Source: Pseudomonadota bacterium
GTDB lineage: Bacteria > Pseudomonadota > Gammaproteobacteria > Burkholderiales > Rhodocyclaceae
NCBI GenBank assembly: GCA_018262095.1
Contig: JAGTRW010000008.1
Span: forward strand, 123,722-187,721
DNA length: 64,000 nucleotides
Direction of reading: 5' to 3'
This document shows, one piece after another, positions 26,840-36,010 of the stretch. The translations under genes and the position numbers were made by a program. Under the pieces are notes generated by a model. That model did not search any database. It saw only the letters and a program-made list of their open reading frames with translations, and was not told where the DNA came from. Position 1 is the stretch's first letter, and each line of letters opens with the position of its first letter.

Positions 26840-26953
26840 GCTCACATCCAAGTTGAGCTGCTTACAACTGACGATGCCAGAGAGTTTGGTCGGCAATGAA
26901 TTCCTTTCATCAGACCAAGGGTCGAACAACACTATTCAAAATAGAGGGCAACA

Positions 26954-27967
26954 ATGTTCAAGCGCAACGGCATTCTCGCAGTATTGGCAACGCTTTTTGT
27001 GGTCGCCTCATCGTCTTCGTTTGCTCAGTATGCCGATCGGAAGATCAAGATTTCGTCGGGTGTTCCTGAAGAAAATCCGATCTCGGTTGGCGTCAAGAAA
27101 ATGCAGGAGATTCTGAGCAGCAAAACGAACGGCAAAATGAAACTCGTCGGCTACTACGCCGGCATGCTCGGCGGCGACTCGCAGGCCGTTCAGGCGCTGC
27201 GCTCAGGTACCCAGGAGATGGTCATCACTTCGAGTTCGCCGCTGGTCGGTCTGATCAAAGAGCTTGGCGTTTTTGATTTTCCCTTTCTCTTCGCCAATGA
27301 AAAGGAAGCCTATGCCGTTTTCGACGGCCCGGCCGGCGAATACTTCAACAAGAAGCTGCTCGATCTGGGTCTGGTCAACCTCGCTTATTGGGAAAACGGT
27401 TTCCGTAACCTGACCAACAGCAAACGTCCGGTCGCCAAAATCGACGACCTGGCCGGAATGAAAATTCGCGTCATGCAAAACAATATCTTTATCGATGCGT
27501 TCAAGGCGTGGGGCGCCAATCCGGTGCCGATGCCCAAGCCCGAGCTCTATACCGCGCTGGAAATGAAAGCGGTCGATGGCCAGGAGAACCCGTTCATCGA
27601 CATCGAGACTTCCAAAATGAACGAGGTGCAGAAGTACCTGACGGTGTCGCAGCATGCCTATACGCCGTGGCTGATCCTCTATAGCAAGAAGCTGTGGGAC
27701 GAGCTTAGCCCCGAAGAACGCACGGTCCTGCGCGAAGCCGCTGTTGAAGCGCGCAAAGTGCAACGCGAGGCCAATCACAGCCAGGACCAGAAAGCGCTGG
27801 GCAGCCTCAAGAGCAAGGGCATGGTCGTCAGCGAACTGCCGAAAGCGGAGCGCGACAAACTGGTCGAGAAGGTCAAGCCGGTTTATGAGAAGAACATGGC
27901 GACCTATGACAAGGAAGGCCCCAATCTGGTCTTTGACGCGCTCAAGAAGATCCGCGCCACTAACTGA
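26954..27967 (+). CDS. TRAP transporter substrate-binding protein DctP
   Basis: A 337-residue periplasmic solute receptor. Residues 1-24 are a signal peptide (ending SSSFAQ). The mature part has the DctP-family plan, with a carboxylate-binding Arg in DLAGMKIRVMQNN and YTALEMKAVDGQENP. It is the first gene of a cluster ending in dctQM, which encode the membrane part, and is followed by two stem-loops that could raise its level over the downstream genes. Neighbouring DhaKL-type kinase and DenD-like dehydrogenase suggest a four-carbon sugar or sugar acid as substrate. Confidence 0.93.
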   Translation: MFKRNGILAVLATLFVVASSSSFAQYADRKIKISSGVPEENPISVGVKKMQEILSSKTNGKMKLVGYYAGMLGGDSQAVQALRSGTQEMVITSSSPLVGLIKELGVFDFPFLFANEKEAYAVFDGPAGEYFNKKLLDLGLVNLAYWENGFRNLTNSKRPVAKIDDLAGMKIRVMQNNIFIDAFKAWGANPVPMPKPELYTALEMKAVDGQENPFIDIETSKMNEVQKYLTVSQHAYTPWLILYSKKLWDELSPEERTVLREAAVEARKVQREANHSQDQKALGSLKSKGMVVSELPKAERDKLVEKVKPVYEKNMATYDKEGPNLVFDALKKIRATN

Positions 27968-27987
27968 CGTGGCTTCGTAAGACACGC

Positions 27988-28074
27988 CAGGTGGCCGCGC
28001 TGCTGGCCGGCCGGTCACCTGAAGATAACTCACTCCCCGCAATTGCCTGACGCAGACAGAATTTGTTTGCGGGG
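27988..28074 (+). terminator. Two stem-loops after dctP
   Basis: The first has a 10-bp stem (CAGGTGGCCG at 27988-27997 with CGGTCACCTG at 28012-28021, one G-U pair). The second has an 8-bp stem (CCCCGCAA at 28035-28042 with TTGCGGGG at 28067-28074). Both lie in the 143-base gap after dctP, where partial termination or mRNA protection commonly favours the binding protein. No T-run is present. Confidence 0.4.
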
Positions 28075-28110
28075 ATCCCTTCGTCCGCCATTTCATTCTA
28101 TTCAGACCCA

Positions 28111-29142
28111 ATGAAGATCACTAAACGCGTTCTCACCAACTTGAACAGCTGTTATGCCGTCAATAGCATGCAGATCAACGGCATCCCCAATATCTTGCTC
28201 GCTTCGGAGAGCGAGGCGCCCTGCCTGGCCTGGGCCGGGCCGGACTACGACAGCCCGCGGATGGTCTGGGAAGGACCGGGCGGCGTCATGTCGATTGTGC
28301 CGATTCCGGGCACCGACGGCGAGTTCCTGGCCGTGCAGAAATTCTTCAGCATGGATGTGCAGGAGATCGCCAAGGTCGTTCATGTCCGTCCGCTGAGCAA
28401 CGGCCAGTTCGAAGTCACCGATATCTTGCAGTTGCCGTACATCCACCGTATCGATCTGCTCACGGTCAATGGACGTCACTATTTCATCGGTTGCACGCTG
28501 TCGACGCACAAGGAATCGCTCGCCGACTGGTCACATCCCGGGCAACTGTGGGTCGGTGAGTACACCGGTCCGGGGCCGCTGGCCATCCGGCTGCTCAAGG
28601 ATGGCTTGACCAAGAACCATGGTTACAGCCGCCTGGTTCGGGACGGGGTGATGCTGGGCTTGGTGACCTGCGAAGAAGGGGCGTTCGAAGTCACGCCGCC
28701 TGCCGTCCCCGGTGGTGAATGGTCGGTCGCGCAGTTCATGGATTGGCCGATCAGCGACATCTCATGCATCGACATCGACGGCGATGGTGAATTGGAATTC
28801 GCGACGATCGAGTCTTTCCATGGCTCGTATTTCAGAATCTACAAGAAGATCGCCGGCAAGTTCGTGATGATTTTCGAACATCCCGAAGTCACCGAGTTTT
28901 ACCACGTGGTGGTCGGCGCAACGCTGGCCGGCCGTCCAGTCTTCATCGGCGGTTGCCGGCGCGGAAAGCAGCAGCTCTTCTACGTCGCGCCAAGCTCAGA
29001 CAAGCCGTTGCGTCTCGAAGCCGTGCTGATCGATGAAGGCGTCGGTCCGAGCAATGCCTGTGTCGTTCACGAAAATGGTCGGGACATCATCGCCGTCGCC
29101 AATCGCGAGACCAACGAAGCGGCGCTCTATTTTGTCGAGTAG
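28111..29142 (+). CDS. Uncharacterised protein with FG-GAP/VCBS-like calcium loop
   Basis: A 343-residue protein with no signal peptide and no catalytic motif that I recognise. It contains short beta-strand blocks at regular spacing and a calcium-loop-like CIDIDGDGELEFATIESF (about residue 225), typical of FG-GAP or VCBS beta-propeller blades. The ATG at 28111 (MKITKRVLTNLNSCYAVN) is preferred over an earlier in-frame start at 28063. It lies between dctP and the kinase gene in what looks like one operon, so a role in sugar handling or sensing is likely but unproven. Confidence 0.65.
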   Translation: MKITKRVLTNLNSCYAVNSMQINGIPNILLASESEAPCLAWAGPDYDSPRMVWEGPGGVMSIVPIPGTDGEFLAVQKFFSMDVQEIAKVVHVRPLSNGQFEVTDILQLPYIHRIDLLTVNGRHYFIGCTLSTHKESLADWSHPGQLWVGEYTGPGPLAIRLLKDGLTKNHGYSRLVRDGVMLGLVTCEEGAFEVTPPAVPGGEWSVAQFMDWPISDISCIDIDGDGELEFATIESFHGSYFRIYKKIAGKFVMIFEHPEVTEFYHVVVGATLAGRPVFIGGCRRGKQQLFYVAPSSDKPLRLEAVLIDEGVGPSNACVVHENGRDIIAVANRETNEAALYFVE

Positions 29143-29178
29143 CCGCTGACGCCCAACAGCTCATTGTGAGATCGGATC

Positions 29179-30903
29179 ATGACCCATATCTGCAACAATC
29201 CCGAAGAGTTCGCCGCTTCGGCCTTGCTCGGCTTCTGTTCAATTTATCCCCATACCGTCAGGCCGGTCTCTGGTGGTGTGGTTCGCGCGACGGCAAGCCC
29301 TGAGCACAAGGTGGCCGTCGTCGTCGGTGGCGGCTCTGGCCACTATCCGGCGTTCGCCGGAATGGTTGGCCCCGGGCTCGCCGATGCGGCGGTTGCCGGA
29401 GACATCTTTGCCTCGCCTTCAACGCACGCCATTGCCCACGTTTGCCGCCTGGCTCATCGTGGCGGCGGCATTCTGCTCGGTTTCGGGAAGTATGCCGGTG
29501 ACGTGCTCAATTTTGGCCTGGCCGCCGAGCGATTGATTTCGGAAGGAATCGACGTTCGGGTGCTGCCGGTCACCGACGACGTGGCCAGTGCGCCGATCGA
29601 CAAGCCCAGTCAACGCCGGGGTGTCGCCGGCGACCTGATGGTCTTCAAAATCGCCGGCGCCGCCGCCGAAGCCGGTTTGCGCCTCGATGAGGTCGAACGG
29701 GTCGCGATCAAGGCCAACCAGAATACCGTTTCTTTCGGCGTGGCGTTTTCCGGCTGTACTCTGCCGGGCGCCAAAGAGCCTCTATTTACGGTCCCGTCGC
29801 AGCACATGGGAATCGGCCTGGGAATTCACGGCGAACCGGGAATCAGCGAAGACGCGATTCTTTCGGCCGATGGGCTGGCGCAGCTTCTTGCCGCTCGCCT
29901 GTTGGCGGAAAAGCCGGCCAACGCCGGCGGTCGCGTCGCCGTCGTTGTCAACGGGCTGGGCGCGACCAAGTACGAAGAGTTGTTCGTTCTGTGGCGCGGC
30001 ATCGAACCCCTGATTCGCCAGGCCGGGCTGACGATCGTCGCCCCCGAGGCGGGAGAATTCGTGACCAGTCTGGACATGGCGGGTTGCTCGCTGACCTTCA
30101 CCTGGCTTGACGAAGAACTCGAAAAATACTGGTGCGCGCCCGCCGACGCCATCGGCTTTCGCCGCGGCGCGACGATCCCGACGACGCCCGCGCCGGCCTT
30201 GGTCGAAACAATCGCAGAGCAATCCTATGGTCCGTCGTCGCCCGAGTCTTGCGAGAGCGGCAAGTGCATCGCCTATGCCATCGACCGGGTCGCCGCGGCG
30301 CTGCGCGACGCCGAGGACGAGTTGGGGCGGATCGACGCGCTGGCGGGAGACGGCGATCACGGGCAGGGAATGACCCGCGGCTCGGCGGCGGCCGCCGAAG
30401 CGGCGACCAAGGCGGTCGCTGCCGGCGCTGGCGCAGCCACCGTCCTGAGCGCGGCAGGAAACGCCTGGGCCGACCGCGCCGGTGGCGCATCGGGTGCGCT
30501 GTGGGGACTGGCGTTGCGCTCCTGGAGCAGCGCCTTGAACGACGACGTCCCGGCGACGCCGATCGCCCTCGCCAGCGGAGCAAAGCTCGCGCTCGAAGCG
30601 ATCATGCGGCTTGGCGGCGCGCAGGTCGGCGACAAGACGCTGGTCGATTCTTTCGTTCCCTTCGTCGAGACGCTTGGTGACGAGATCGCCCAAGGTCGTG
30701 CGCTCTCGTATGCCTGGCGCGAGGCCGCCGGCGCCGCGACAAAAGCCGCCGAAGCGACCGCGCAGCTCACGCCCAAGCTCGGGCGCGCACGTTCTCATGC
30801 GGCGCGCAGTCTCGGTCATCCCGATGCGGGAGCGGTGTCGCTCGCGCTGTGCGCGCGGGTCGTTGCCGATGCCATGGTCAGTTTTCCGCAGCAAGGCCGC
30901 TGA
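29179..30903 (+). CDS. Fused DhaK-DhaL dihydroxyacetone kinase-family protein
   Basis: A 574-residue ATP-dependent kinase of the dihydroxyacetone kinase family. The DhaK domain (about 1-330) has VVVGGGSGHYPAFAG and the covalent substrate histidine in GIGLGIHGEPGISE. The DhaL domain (about 355-570) has the nucleotide- and metal-binding DALAGDGDHGQGMTRG and a GGASGALWG loop. Family members phosphorylate dihydroxyacetone, glyceraldehyde or four-carbon ketoses such as erythrulose. Given a DenD-like dehydrogenase next door and a TRAP importer, a C4 substrate is the better guess here; the precise substrate is not visible. Confidence 0.92.
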   Translation: MTHICNNPEEFAASALLGFCSIYPHTVRPVSGGVVRATASPEHKVAVVVGGGSGHYPAFAGMVGPGLADAAVAGDIFASPSTHAIAHVCRLAHRGGGILLGFGKYAGDVLNFGLAAERLISEGIDVRVLPVTDDVASAPIDKPSQRRGVAGDLMVFKIAGAAAEAGLRLDEVERVAIKANQNTVSFGVAFSGCTLPGAKEPLFTVPSQHMGIGLGIHGEPGISEDAILSADGLAQLLAARLLAEKPANAGGRVAVVVNGLGATKYEELFVLWRGIEPLIRQAGLTIVAPEAGEFVTSLDMAGCSLTFTWLDEELEKYWCAPADAIGFRRGATIPTTPAPALVETIAEQSYGPSSPESCESGKCIAYAIDRVAAALRDAEDELGRIDALAGDGDHGQGMTRGSAAAAEAATKAVAAGAGAATVLSAAGNAWADRAGGASGALWGLALRSWSSALNDDVPATPIALASGAKLALEAIMRLGGAQVGDKTLVDSFVPFVETLGDEIAQGRALSYAWREAAGAATKAAEATAQLTPKLGRARSHAARSLGHPDAGAVSLALCARVVADAMVSFPQQGR

Positions 30904-30984
30904 GTACGCTGCTTGCAGGAAAGAAACCGTTTTTTTCGTTCGTTTGTCATTGGCAATAGCAAGATTTATTGGAGATTGAAGAAA

Positions 30985-31959
30985 GTGAAAATACTGATTA
31001 CGGGTGCGGGTGGCTTCGTCGGTTACCGTCTGGCGCAGGCGCTGCTCAAGAAAGGCAGCTTGGCCGACGGCGAAGGCAAGCAAGCGCCGATTTCGCAGAT
31101 CGTTCTCTTCGACGTGGCTTTCCCGGAAAACGTCGATGCGCGCTTGAAGTGCGTCAAGGGCGACCTGACCGACAAGGCTTGCGTCGAAGCGACGCTCGGC
31201 GACGATACCGACGCTGTCTTTCATCTGGCGTCGGTGGTCAGTGGCGGCGCGGAAGCCGATTTCGACCTCGGCATGCGCGTCAACCTCGACGGCACGCGTG
31301 GCCTTCTCGATGCCTGCCGCAAACTGCCCAAACCACCGCGCTTCGTGTTTACCAGCTCGGTCGCGGTGTTCGGCGGCGAGCTGCCGGAAGTCCTCGATGA
31401 CGGCACGACGCCCAATCCGCAAGGTTCCTACGGCGCGCAGAAAGTGTGCTGCGAATACCTGGTCACCGACTACTCGCGCAAGGGCTATATCGATGGCCGT
31501 TCCCTGCGTCTGCCGACGATCTCGGTGCGTCCCGGCAAGCCCAATCTGGCCGTCTCGTCGTTCGCCAGCGGCATCATCCGCGAACCCTTGAACGGCATCG
31601 TCTCTGTCTGCCCGGTCGCCCCTACAGCCAAGATCTGGCTGCTCTCGCCGGGGAAAATCGTCGACGCGCTGATTCACGCGTACGAAACGCCGTCGTCGGC
31701 CTGGGGCGTCAATCGCGTGGTCAACCTGCCCGGTATCACTGCGGTGGTCGGCGAGATGGTCGACACCCTGCGCAAGATCGCCGGCGACAAGATCGCTGAT
31801 CTGGTCGAATGGAAACCCGATCCGCGCATCGAGGCTCTGGTGATGTCGTGGCCGGCGAAGTTCCGCAACGACCGGGCGCGCAAGCTTGGTTTCGTCGCCG
31901 ACACCGATGTCGAGTCGATCATTCGCGGCTATATCGACGATCAGGGAATCAAGATCTGA
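30985..31959 (+). CDS. denD: NAD-dependent epimerase/dehydratase-family enzyme, D-erythronate dehydrogenase (DenD)-like
   Basis: A 324-residue extended short-chain dehydrogenase. The Rossmann glycine motif is GAGGFVG near the start and the catalytic triad is Ser in FTSSVAVFGG with Tyr and Lys in SYGAQK. The long stretch VFHLASVVSGGAEADFDLGM and the RLPTISVRPGKPN region match D-erythronate dehydrogenase (DenD). The start is a GTG at 30985 with GGAGATTGAAGAA in front; the frame extends upstream without homology. Known DenD pathways use a DUF1537 kinase, which is absent from this window; a DhaKL kinase sits here instead. Confidence 0.82.
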   Translation: MKILITGAGGFVGYRLAQALLKKGSLADGEGKQAPISQIVLFDVAFPENVDARLKCVKGDLTDKACVEATLGDDTDAVFHLASVVSGGAEADFDLGMRVNLDGTRGLLDACRKLPKPPRFVFTSSVAVFGGELPEVLDDGTTPNPQGSYGAQKVCCEYLVTDYSRKGYIDGRSLRLPTISVRPGKPNLAVSSFASGIIREPLNGIVSVCPVAPTAKIWLLSPGKIVDALIHAYETPSSAWGVNRVVNLPGITAVVGEMVDTLRKIAGDKIADLVEWKPDPRIEALVMSWPAKFRNDRARKLGFVADTDVESIIRGYIDDQGIKI

Positions 31960-31989
31960 CGGGTTTTGCTTAGCGGGTTTCTCGGGCCC

Positions 31990-32027
31990 AAAGCTCGCTG
32001 CTCTGATTGATTGGCAGCGAGCTTTTT
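31990..32027 (+). terminator. Rho-independent terminator after the DenD-like gene
   Basis: A 12-bp stem (AAAGCTCGCTGC at 31990-32001 with its complement at 32014-32025), a 12-base loop and a short T-run. It lies 31 bases after the stop. It would separate dctP-kinase-DenD from dctQM, so the latter may need read-through or their own promoter. Confidence 0.7.
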
Positions 32028-32164
32028 CCAACGCAACTGAGCGTGCGAAATCCTGCTTGTGACCCGGGTTTCGACCCCGGTACGAGGAAAGCTGGAAGAG
32101 AAAGCGCCGTGAACATCAAAAACGTTTTTTGGCACGCTAGTTTGAATTTTGGGGGGCGAAAATA

Positions 32165-32671
32165 ATGAAGATGCTTGAGAAGATGGTCAGCTATGTCGAG
32201 TGGGTTCTGGTCGCCATGTTCGGGATCATGGCCGTACTGGTCTTCGGCAATGTGGTCCTGCGTTACGGCTTCAATTCGGGGATTGTTTTTTCGGAGGAAG
32301 TGGCGCGCTTCATGTTCATGTGGCTGACGCTGATCGGCGCGCTGATCGTCATGAAAGACCACGGTCACCTGGGCATGAGCAGCGTCGTCGACATGCTCGG
32401 CGAGCGCGGTCAACGCATCTGCCGTTTTCTGGCTGATTCGCTGACCCTGGTTTGCTGCCTGCTGCTGATCCACGGCGCCTACAAGCAGATGATCGTCGGC
32501 ATGGATGACCACGCGCCGGTCACCGGCATCCCGATGGGAATCATCCAGTCAGCCTTGCTGATCTCCAGTGTCGGCATGGCGCTGGTCCTGGCGTACGGCT
32601 TGTGGCGCTTGCTCAGCGGACGCATGAAGGCGGACGAACTGGTGCCGTTCAGCGGCAGCGTCGGCGAATAA
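32165..32671 (+). CDS. TRAP transporter small permease DctQ
   Basis: A 168-residue inner-membrane protein with four helices. It carries the DctQ signature FSEEVARFMFMWLTLIGALIVMKDHGHLGM after the second helix. A GGGGGG tract 11-16 bases upstream of the ATG may serve as ribosome-binding site. It precedes dctM by 20 bases and would form the membrane part serving the upstream DctP. Confidence 0.93.
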   Translation: MKMLEKMVSYVEWVLVAMFGIMAVLVFGNVVLRYGFNSGIVFSEEVARFMFMWLTLIGALIVMKDHGHLGMSSVVDMLGERGQRICRFLADSLTLVCCLLLIHGAYKQMIVGMDDHAPVTGIPMGIIQSALLISSVGMALVLAYGLWRLLSGRMKADELVPFSGSVGE

Positions 32672-32691
32672 CGGGCCAAGGAATCGACATC

Positions 32692-33972
32692 ATGACTATT
32701 GCCACCTTCCTGTTCGCGCTGCTCGGCGCGATGGCGCTCGGCGCCCCAATCGCCTTCTCTCTGCTCATCTGCGGCGTCGCGATGATGATCCAGATGGGAA
32801 ATTTCGACACCCAGATCGTCGCCCAGAACCTGCTCGAGGGCACCAACAACTACCCGCTGATGGCCGTGCCATTCTTCATGCTGACCGGCGAACTGATGAA
32901 TGCCGGCGGCCTCTCGCGGCGCATCGTCGAAGTCGCCGATGCGCTGGTCGGGCACGTGCGCGGCGGCCTCGGCTACGTCGCCATCATCACCGCCGCCATC
33001 GTCGCCAGCATCTCGGGGTCGGCGGTCGCCGATACAGCGGCGGTCGCCGCCTTGCTCATTCCGATGATGCGCAATGCCGGTTACAGCGTACCGCGCTCGG
33101 CCGGACTGATCGCCTCGGCGGGCTGCATCGCGCCGGTGGTACCGCCGTCGATTCCGCTGGTCGTCTTCGGCGTCACCACCCAGTTGTCGATCACCAAGCT
33201 GTTCATGGCCGGGATCTTCCCTGGGCTGATGATGGCGGTGACCTTGGCGGCCACCTGGTGGCTGGTGGCCAGGAAGGAGCAACGCGGCAACCGCCGGCCG
33301 CCGTTTGAGCTTGCGCGTTTCTTCTCTTCATTGCGCAACGGCGTGTGGGCGCTGGTCCTGCCCTTCGTCATCATCGGCGGCATGAAGGCTGGCGTATTCA
33401 CGCCGACCGAAGCGGCCGTGGTCGCCGTCTTCTACTCGCTTTTTGCCGGTCTGTTGATCTACCGCGAGCTGGACTGGCGGAGAGTGCCGCAGCTGATGCT
33501 CGCTGCGCTCAAGACATCGAGTACGATCATGTTCCTGGTCGCCTGCGCCATGGTTTCGGCCTGGCTGATCACCATCGCCGACATCCCGGCGCAAACGGTC
33601 GCTCTGCTGCAGCCGTTCATGGACAACAAGATTCTCTTGATGTTCGTGATCACGGTGCTGGTGATCATCGTCGGCACGGCGCTCGACCTGATGCCGACCG
33701 TGCTGATCCTCGGGCCGATCCTGGTGCCGGTGGTCAAGCTGGCCGGCATCGATCCGTACTACTTCGGCGTGCTGTTCATCATGAACAACGCCATCGGCCT
33801 GCTCACCCCGCCGGTCGGCACCGTGCTCAACGTCGTCGCCGGCGTGTCTCGGGAAAGCCTGGACAGCGTGATCAAGGGCGTCTGGCCCTTCCTGCTCGCC
33901 GAGACCGTGCTCATGTTCCTCTTCGTGCTCTTCCCTGATCTCGTGCTGGTGCCGATGAAGTGGCTGATATGA
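32692..33972 (+). CDS. TRAP transporter large permease DctM
   Basis: A 426-residue polytopic permease driving uptake with a sodium or proton gradient. Typical sequences are NYPLMAVPFFMLTGELMNAGGLSRRIV, ASISGSAVADTAAVAALLIP, GCIAPVVPPSIPLVVFG and NNAIGLLTPPVGTVLNVVAG. The ATG at 32692 is chosen; an earlier in-frame start at 32602 would lie inside dctQ. It completes the first TRAP system. Confidence 0.96.
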   Translation: MTIATFLFALLGAMALGAPIAFSLLICGVAMMIQMGNFDTQIVAQNLLEGTNNYPLMAVPFFMLTGELMNAGGLSRRIVEVADALVGHVRGGLGYVAIITAAIVASISGSAVADTAAVAALLIPMMRNAGYSVPRSAGLIASAGCIAPVVPPSIPLVVFGVTTQLSITKLFMAGIFPGLMMAVTLAATWWLVARKEQRGNRRPPFELARFFSSLRNGVWALVLPFVIIGGMKAGVFTPTEAAVVAVFYSLFAGLLIYRELDWRRVPQLMLAALKTSSTIMFLVACAMVSAWLITIADIPAQTVALLQPFMDNKILLMFVITVLVIIVGTALDLMPTVLILGPILVPVVKLAGIDPYYFGVLFIMNNAIGLLTPPVGTVLNVVAGVSRESLDSVIKGVWPFLLAETVLMFLFVLFPDLVLVPMKWLI

Positions 33973-34005
33973 CGCGCCCCGGCGCTTGATCATAGATGCA
34001 CGTCA

Positions 34006-34048
34006 CAGCCCGAGAGGCAGCCCCCGCCAGGGACCGCCTCTCGGGCTG
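34006..34048. terminator. Stem-loop between convergent dctM and the chemoreceptor gene
   Basis: A 12-bp perfect stem (CAGCCCGAGAGG at 34006-34017 with CCTCTCGGGCTG at 34037-34048) and a 19-base loop, placed between the stops of two convergent genes. There is no clear T-run. Confidence 0.5.
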
Positions 34049-34081
34049 CCGATCAGTTCGCGGTGCGGCAGTCCCGGCCGA

Positions 34082-35692
34082 TTACAGTCGATAGGCGGCG
34101 ACGATGCCGCTCATTTCGCGCGACAGTTGGTCGAGCTCGTTGGCCGACGCCGAGCTGTTTTGCGCTGCGGCGCTGGTTTCCTCGGCCATTTGGGCAATGC
34201 TCTCGACACTGCCGGCGATGGCGTTGCTGGCCTGGCTCTGCTCGCTGAGCGCCGAAGTGATTTCTTCGACCGCGGCAACGCACTGAGCGCTTCCCTCGCC
34301 GATTTTCTTGATCGCCGCGCAGGCTTCTCCCGCCCGGCTGACGCCGATGTCGACCAGCGCGACGGCTTGGGCCATGCTCTCGACCGCTTCTTTTGAAACG
34401 GTTTTTATCGAGTCGATCATCGTCGAGATTTCGGTGGTGGACGTCGCTGTACGTTCTGCCAATTTTCGGACCTCGTCGGCAACGACGGCGAAGCCGCGGC
34501 CCTGCTCGCCGGCGCGTGCAGCCTCGATGGCGGCGTTGAGCGCCAGCAGATTGGTCTGGTCGGCGACGTCCTTGATGACCGAGACGATCGACGAGATTTG
34601 TTCGCCGTTCGCTTCGAGTTGCAGGATGCGCGTCGACGTCTGCTTGACCGATTCCGAGATCCGGTTGATGTCGTCGACCGCCTGGACGATGGTGCTTTCA
34701 CCTTCGGCGGCTTGACGTCCCGATTCGGCGGCGAGCGCGTACGCTTCGCTTGAGCGGCCGCTGACGTGGGAAATGCTGACGGTCATCTGTTCGACGTTGG
34801 CCGCCATATTGGACGCCGAGTCGCTCTGTTTCTCGGAGGCCGCGGCGACCTGGCCCGAGGCGATCGCCAGTTGCGCCGAGGCTTCGGCCACCTGGCTGGT
34901 GCGGCTGGCAATCGCGCCCAGGCTGCCGCGCAGCTTGTCGAGCAGACTGTTGAGAGCCCTGGCAACGACCGAGATTTCATCGTTGCCAATCACTTCGGTA
35001 TGAACGGTAAAGTCCAAATTGCCTTCAATCTGGGTCACCGCGCTCTGCATCGCATTGAGCGAACGATTGATTCCGCGGATGGCAAAAAAACTGATCAGAC
35101 CAATGAAAGTCGAGGCGAGCGCGATCGCCGCGCCCATCATGAACAGTTCGCGCTCGGCCTTGGCCTCGGTCTGCTGCGCCAGGATGTCCGAGTTGTGGCC
35201 GTTGACCGCGATGTGTTCTTCGATCAGGTCGGCCATCTTTTGCCGGCTGCTCGCCATGTTGGCCGTAAACGCCACGGCGCCCGCCGTGTCGTTCGCCCGC
35301 GATTTTTCGAGCAAGGCGGGAATCATCCCGACATACTCCATCATCGCCGCGCGTTCGGCCTTGGCCAGCTCCTTGCCCTTGACTGACCGAGCGACGGCTT
35401 CGTAGGCTTTGAGATTGGTGTCCATCCCCTCTTTTGCCGCGTCGATGGTTTTTTCCAAAGCAGTCTTCTGCGCCGGTTCTTCGCTCAGTACGTGCCGGTA
35501 AATGCTGATCCCCAGCAATTGCTGATGTCCCTTGAGCTGGTAGATGCTGCGCATGCCGGGAATGCCTCGCTGGTTAAGATTGTCGAGGACGCCTTCAAGA
35601 CCCGTCGCGACGAAAATGCCAATGCCGCCAACGACGATCAGTGCGGCAATCGCGCTCGACGCCATGAGGTACAATTTTTTCGAAATATTCAC
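34082..35692 (-). CDS. Methyl-accepting chemotaxis protein (four-helix-bundle sensor)
   Basis: A 536-residue chemoreceptor. It has one membrane helix (about 10-30), a periplasmic four-helix-bundle ligand domain (about 35-185, with [19 protein letters not shown]), a second helix (about 188-210), a HAMP domain (about 212-265) and the cytoplasmic hairpin with the conserved tip [38 protein letters not shown]. There is no C-terminal CheR-binding pentapeptide. The start is a GTG with GAGGGAGA upstream. No chemotaxis kinase genes are nearby, so it feeds a system encoded elsewhere. Proximity to the TRAP cassette may or may not reflect the same ligand. Confidence 0.96.
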   Translation of the reverse strand: MNISKKLYLMASSAIAALIVVGGIGIFVATGLEGVLDNLNQRGIPGMRSIYQLKGHQQLLGISIYRHVLSEEPAQKTALEKTIDAAKEGMDTNLKAYEAVARSVKGKELAKAERAAMMEYVGMIPALLEKSRANDTAGAVAFTANMASSRQKMADLIEEHIAVNGHNSDILAQQTEAKAERELFMMGAAIALASTFIGLISFFAIRGINRSLNAMQSAVTQIEGNLDFTVHTEVIGNDEISVVARALNSLLDKLRGSLGAIASRTSQVAEASAQLAIASGQVAAASEKQSDSASNMAANVEQMTVSISHVSGRSSEAYALAAESGRQAAEGESTIVQAVDDINRISESVKQTSTRILQLEANGEQISSIVSVIKDVADQTNLLALNAAIEAARAGEQGRGFAVVADEVRKLAERTATSTTEISTMIDSIKTVSKEAVESMAQAVALVDIGVSRAGEACAAIKKIGEGSAQCVAAVEEITSALSEQSQASNAIAGSVESIAQMAEETSAAAQNSSASANELDQLSREMSGIVAAYRL

Positions 35693-36010
35693 TGCCCATC
35701 TCCCTCGATTATTCTGGATCCATTTGAATAACGGTTCTTAGCACGTGAAACTGAACACCCTGTGATCCGATGTGTGTCTCGTCGTGTTCCGACATGGCCT
35801 GTCGCAGGGGGACGGTGCGAAGAAGGTTGTTGATCTGGTGTCGAAGATTGATGCAGGGGTAAATCTCCGGCCCAACGAAGCATGATATCGAACGACTATT
35901 TTGTAAAGCGAATGCGGGCGGCTCCCCTGCGCCGTTTTCGCTGTTCAGTTGCGCTGGCGAGAAGTTTTTGGCTCAGCGGCCGGGTGCGATCGACAAGGCC
36001 ATTTCGCTGC
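35693..36010. other. Intergenic stretch between the chemoreceptor and folA
   Basis: About 318 bases between the start of the chemoreceptor gene and the end of folA. I see the chemoreceptor ribosome-binding site at its left edge and no convincing gene, repeat, hairpin or RNA. Short open frames on both strands here have no recognisable homology or start signals. Confidence 0.5.

Noticed and set aside
32064..32080. A 5-bp stem with a 7-base loop resembling a tRNA T-arm (CCGGG, loop TTTCGAC, CCCGG).
   Set aside because: No acceptor stem, anticodon arm or CCA fits around it on either strand. It could be a chance hairpin or a tRNA remnant, but there is no support.
35693..36010. Short open frames on both strands between the chemoreceptor and folA.
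   Set aside because: No homology, no ribosome-binding site, and composition typical of random GC-rich frames.
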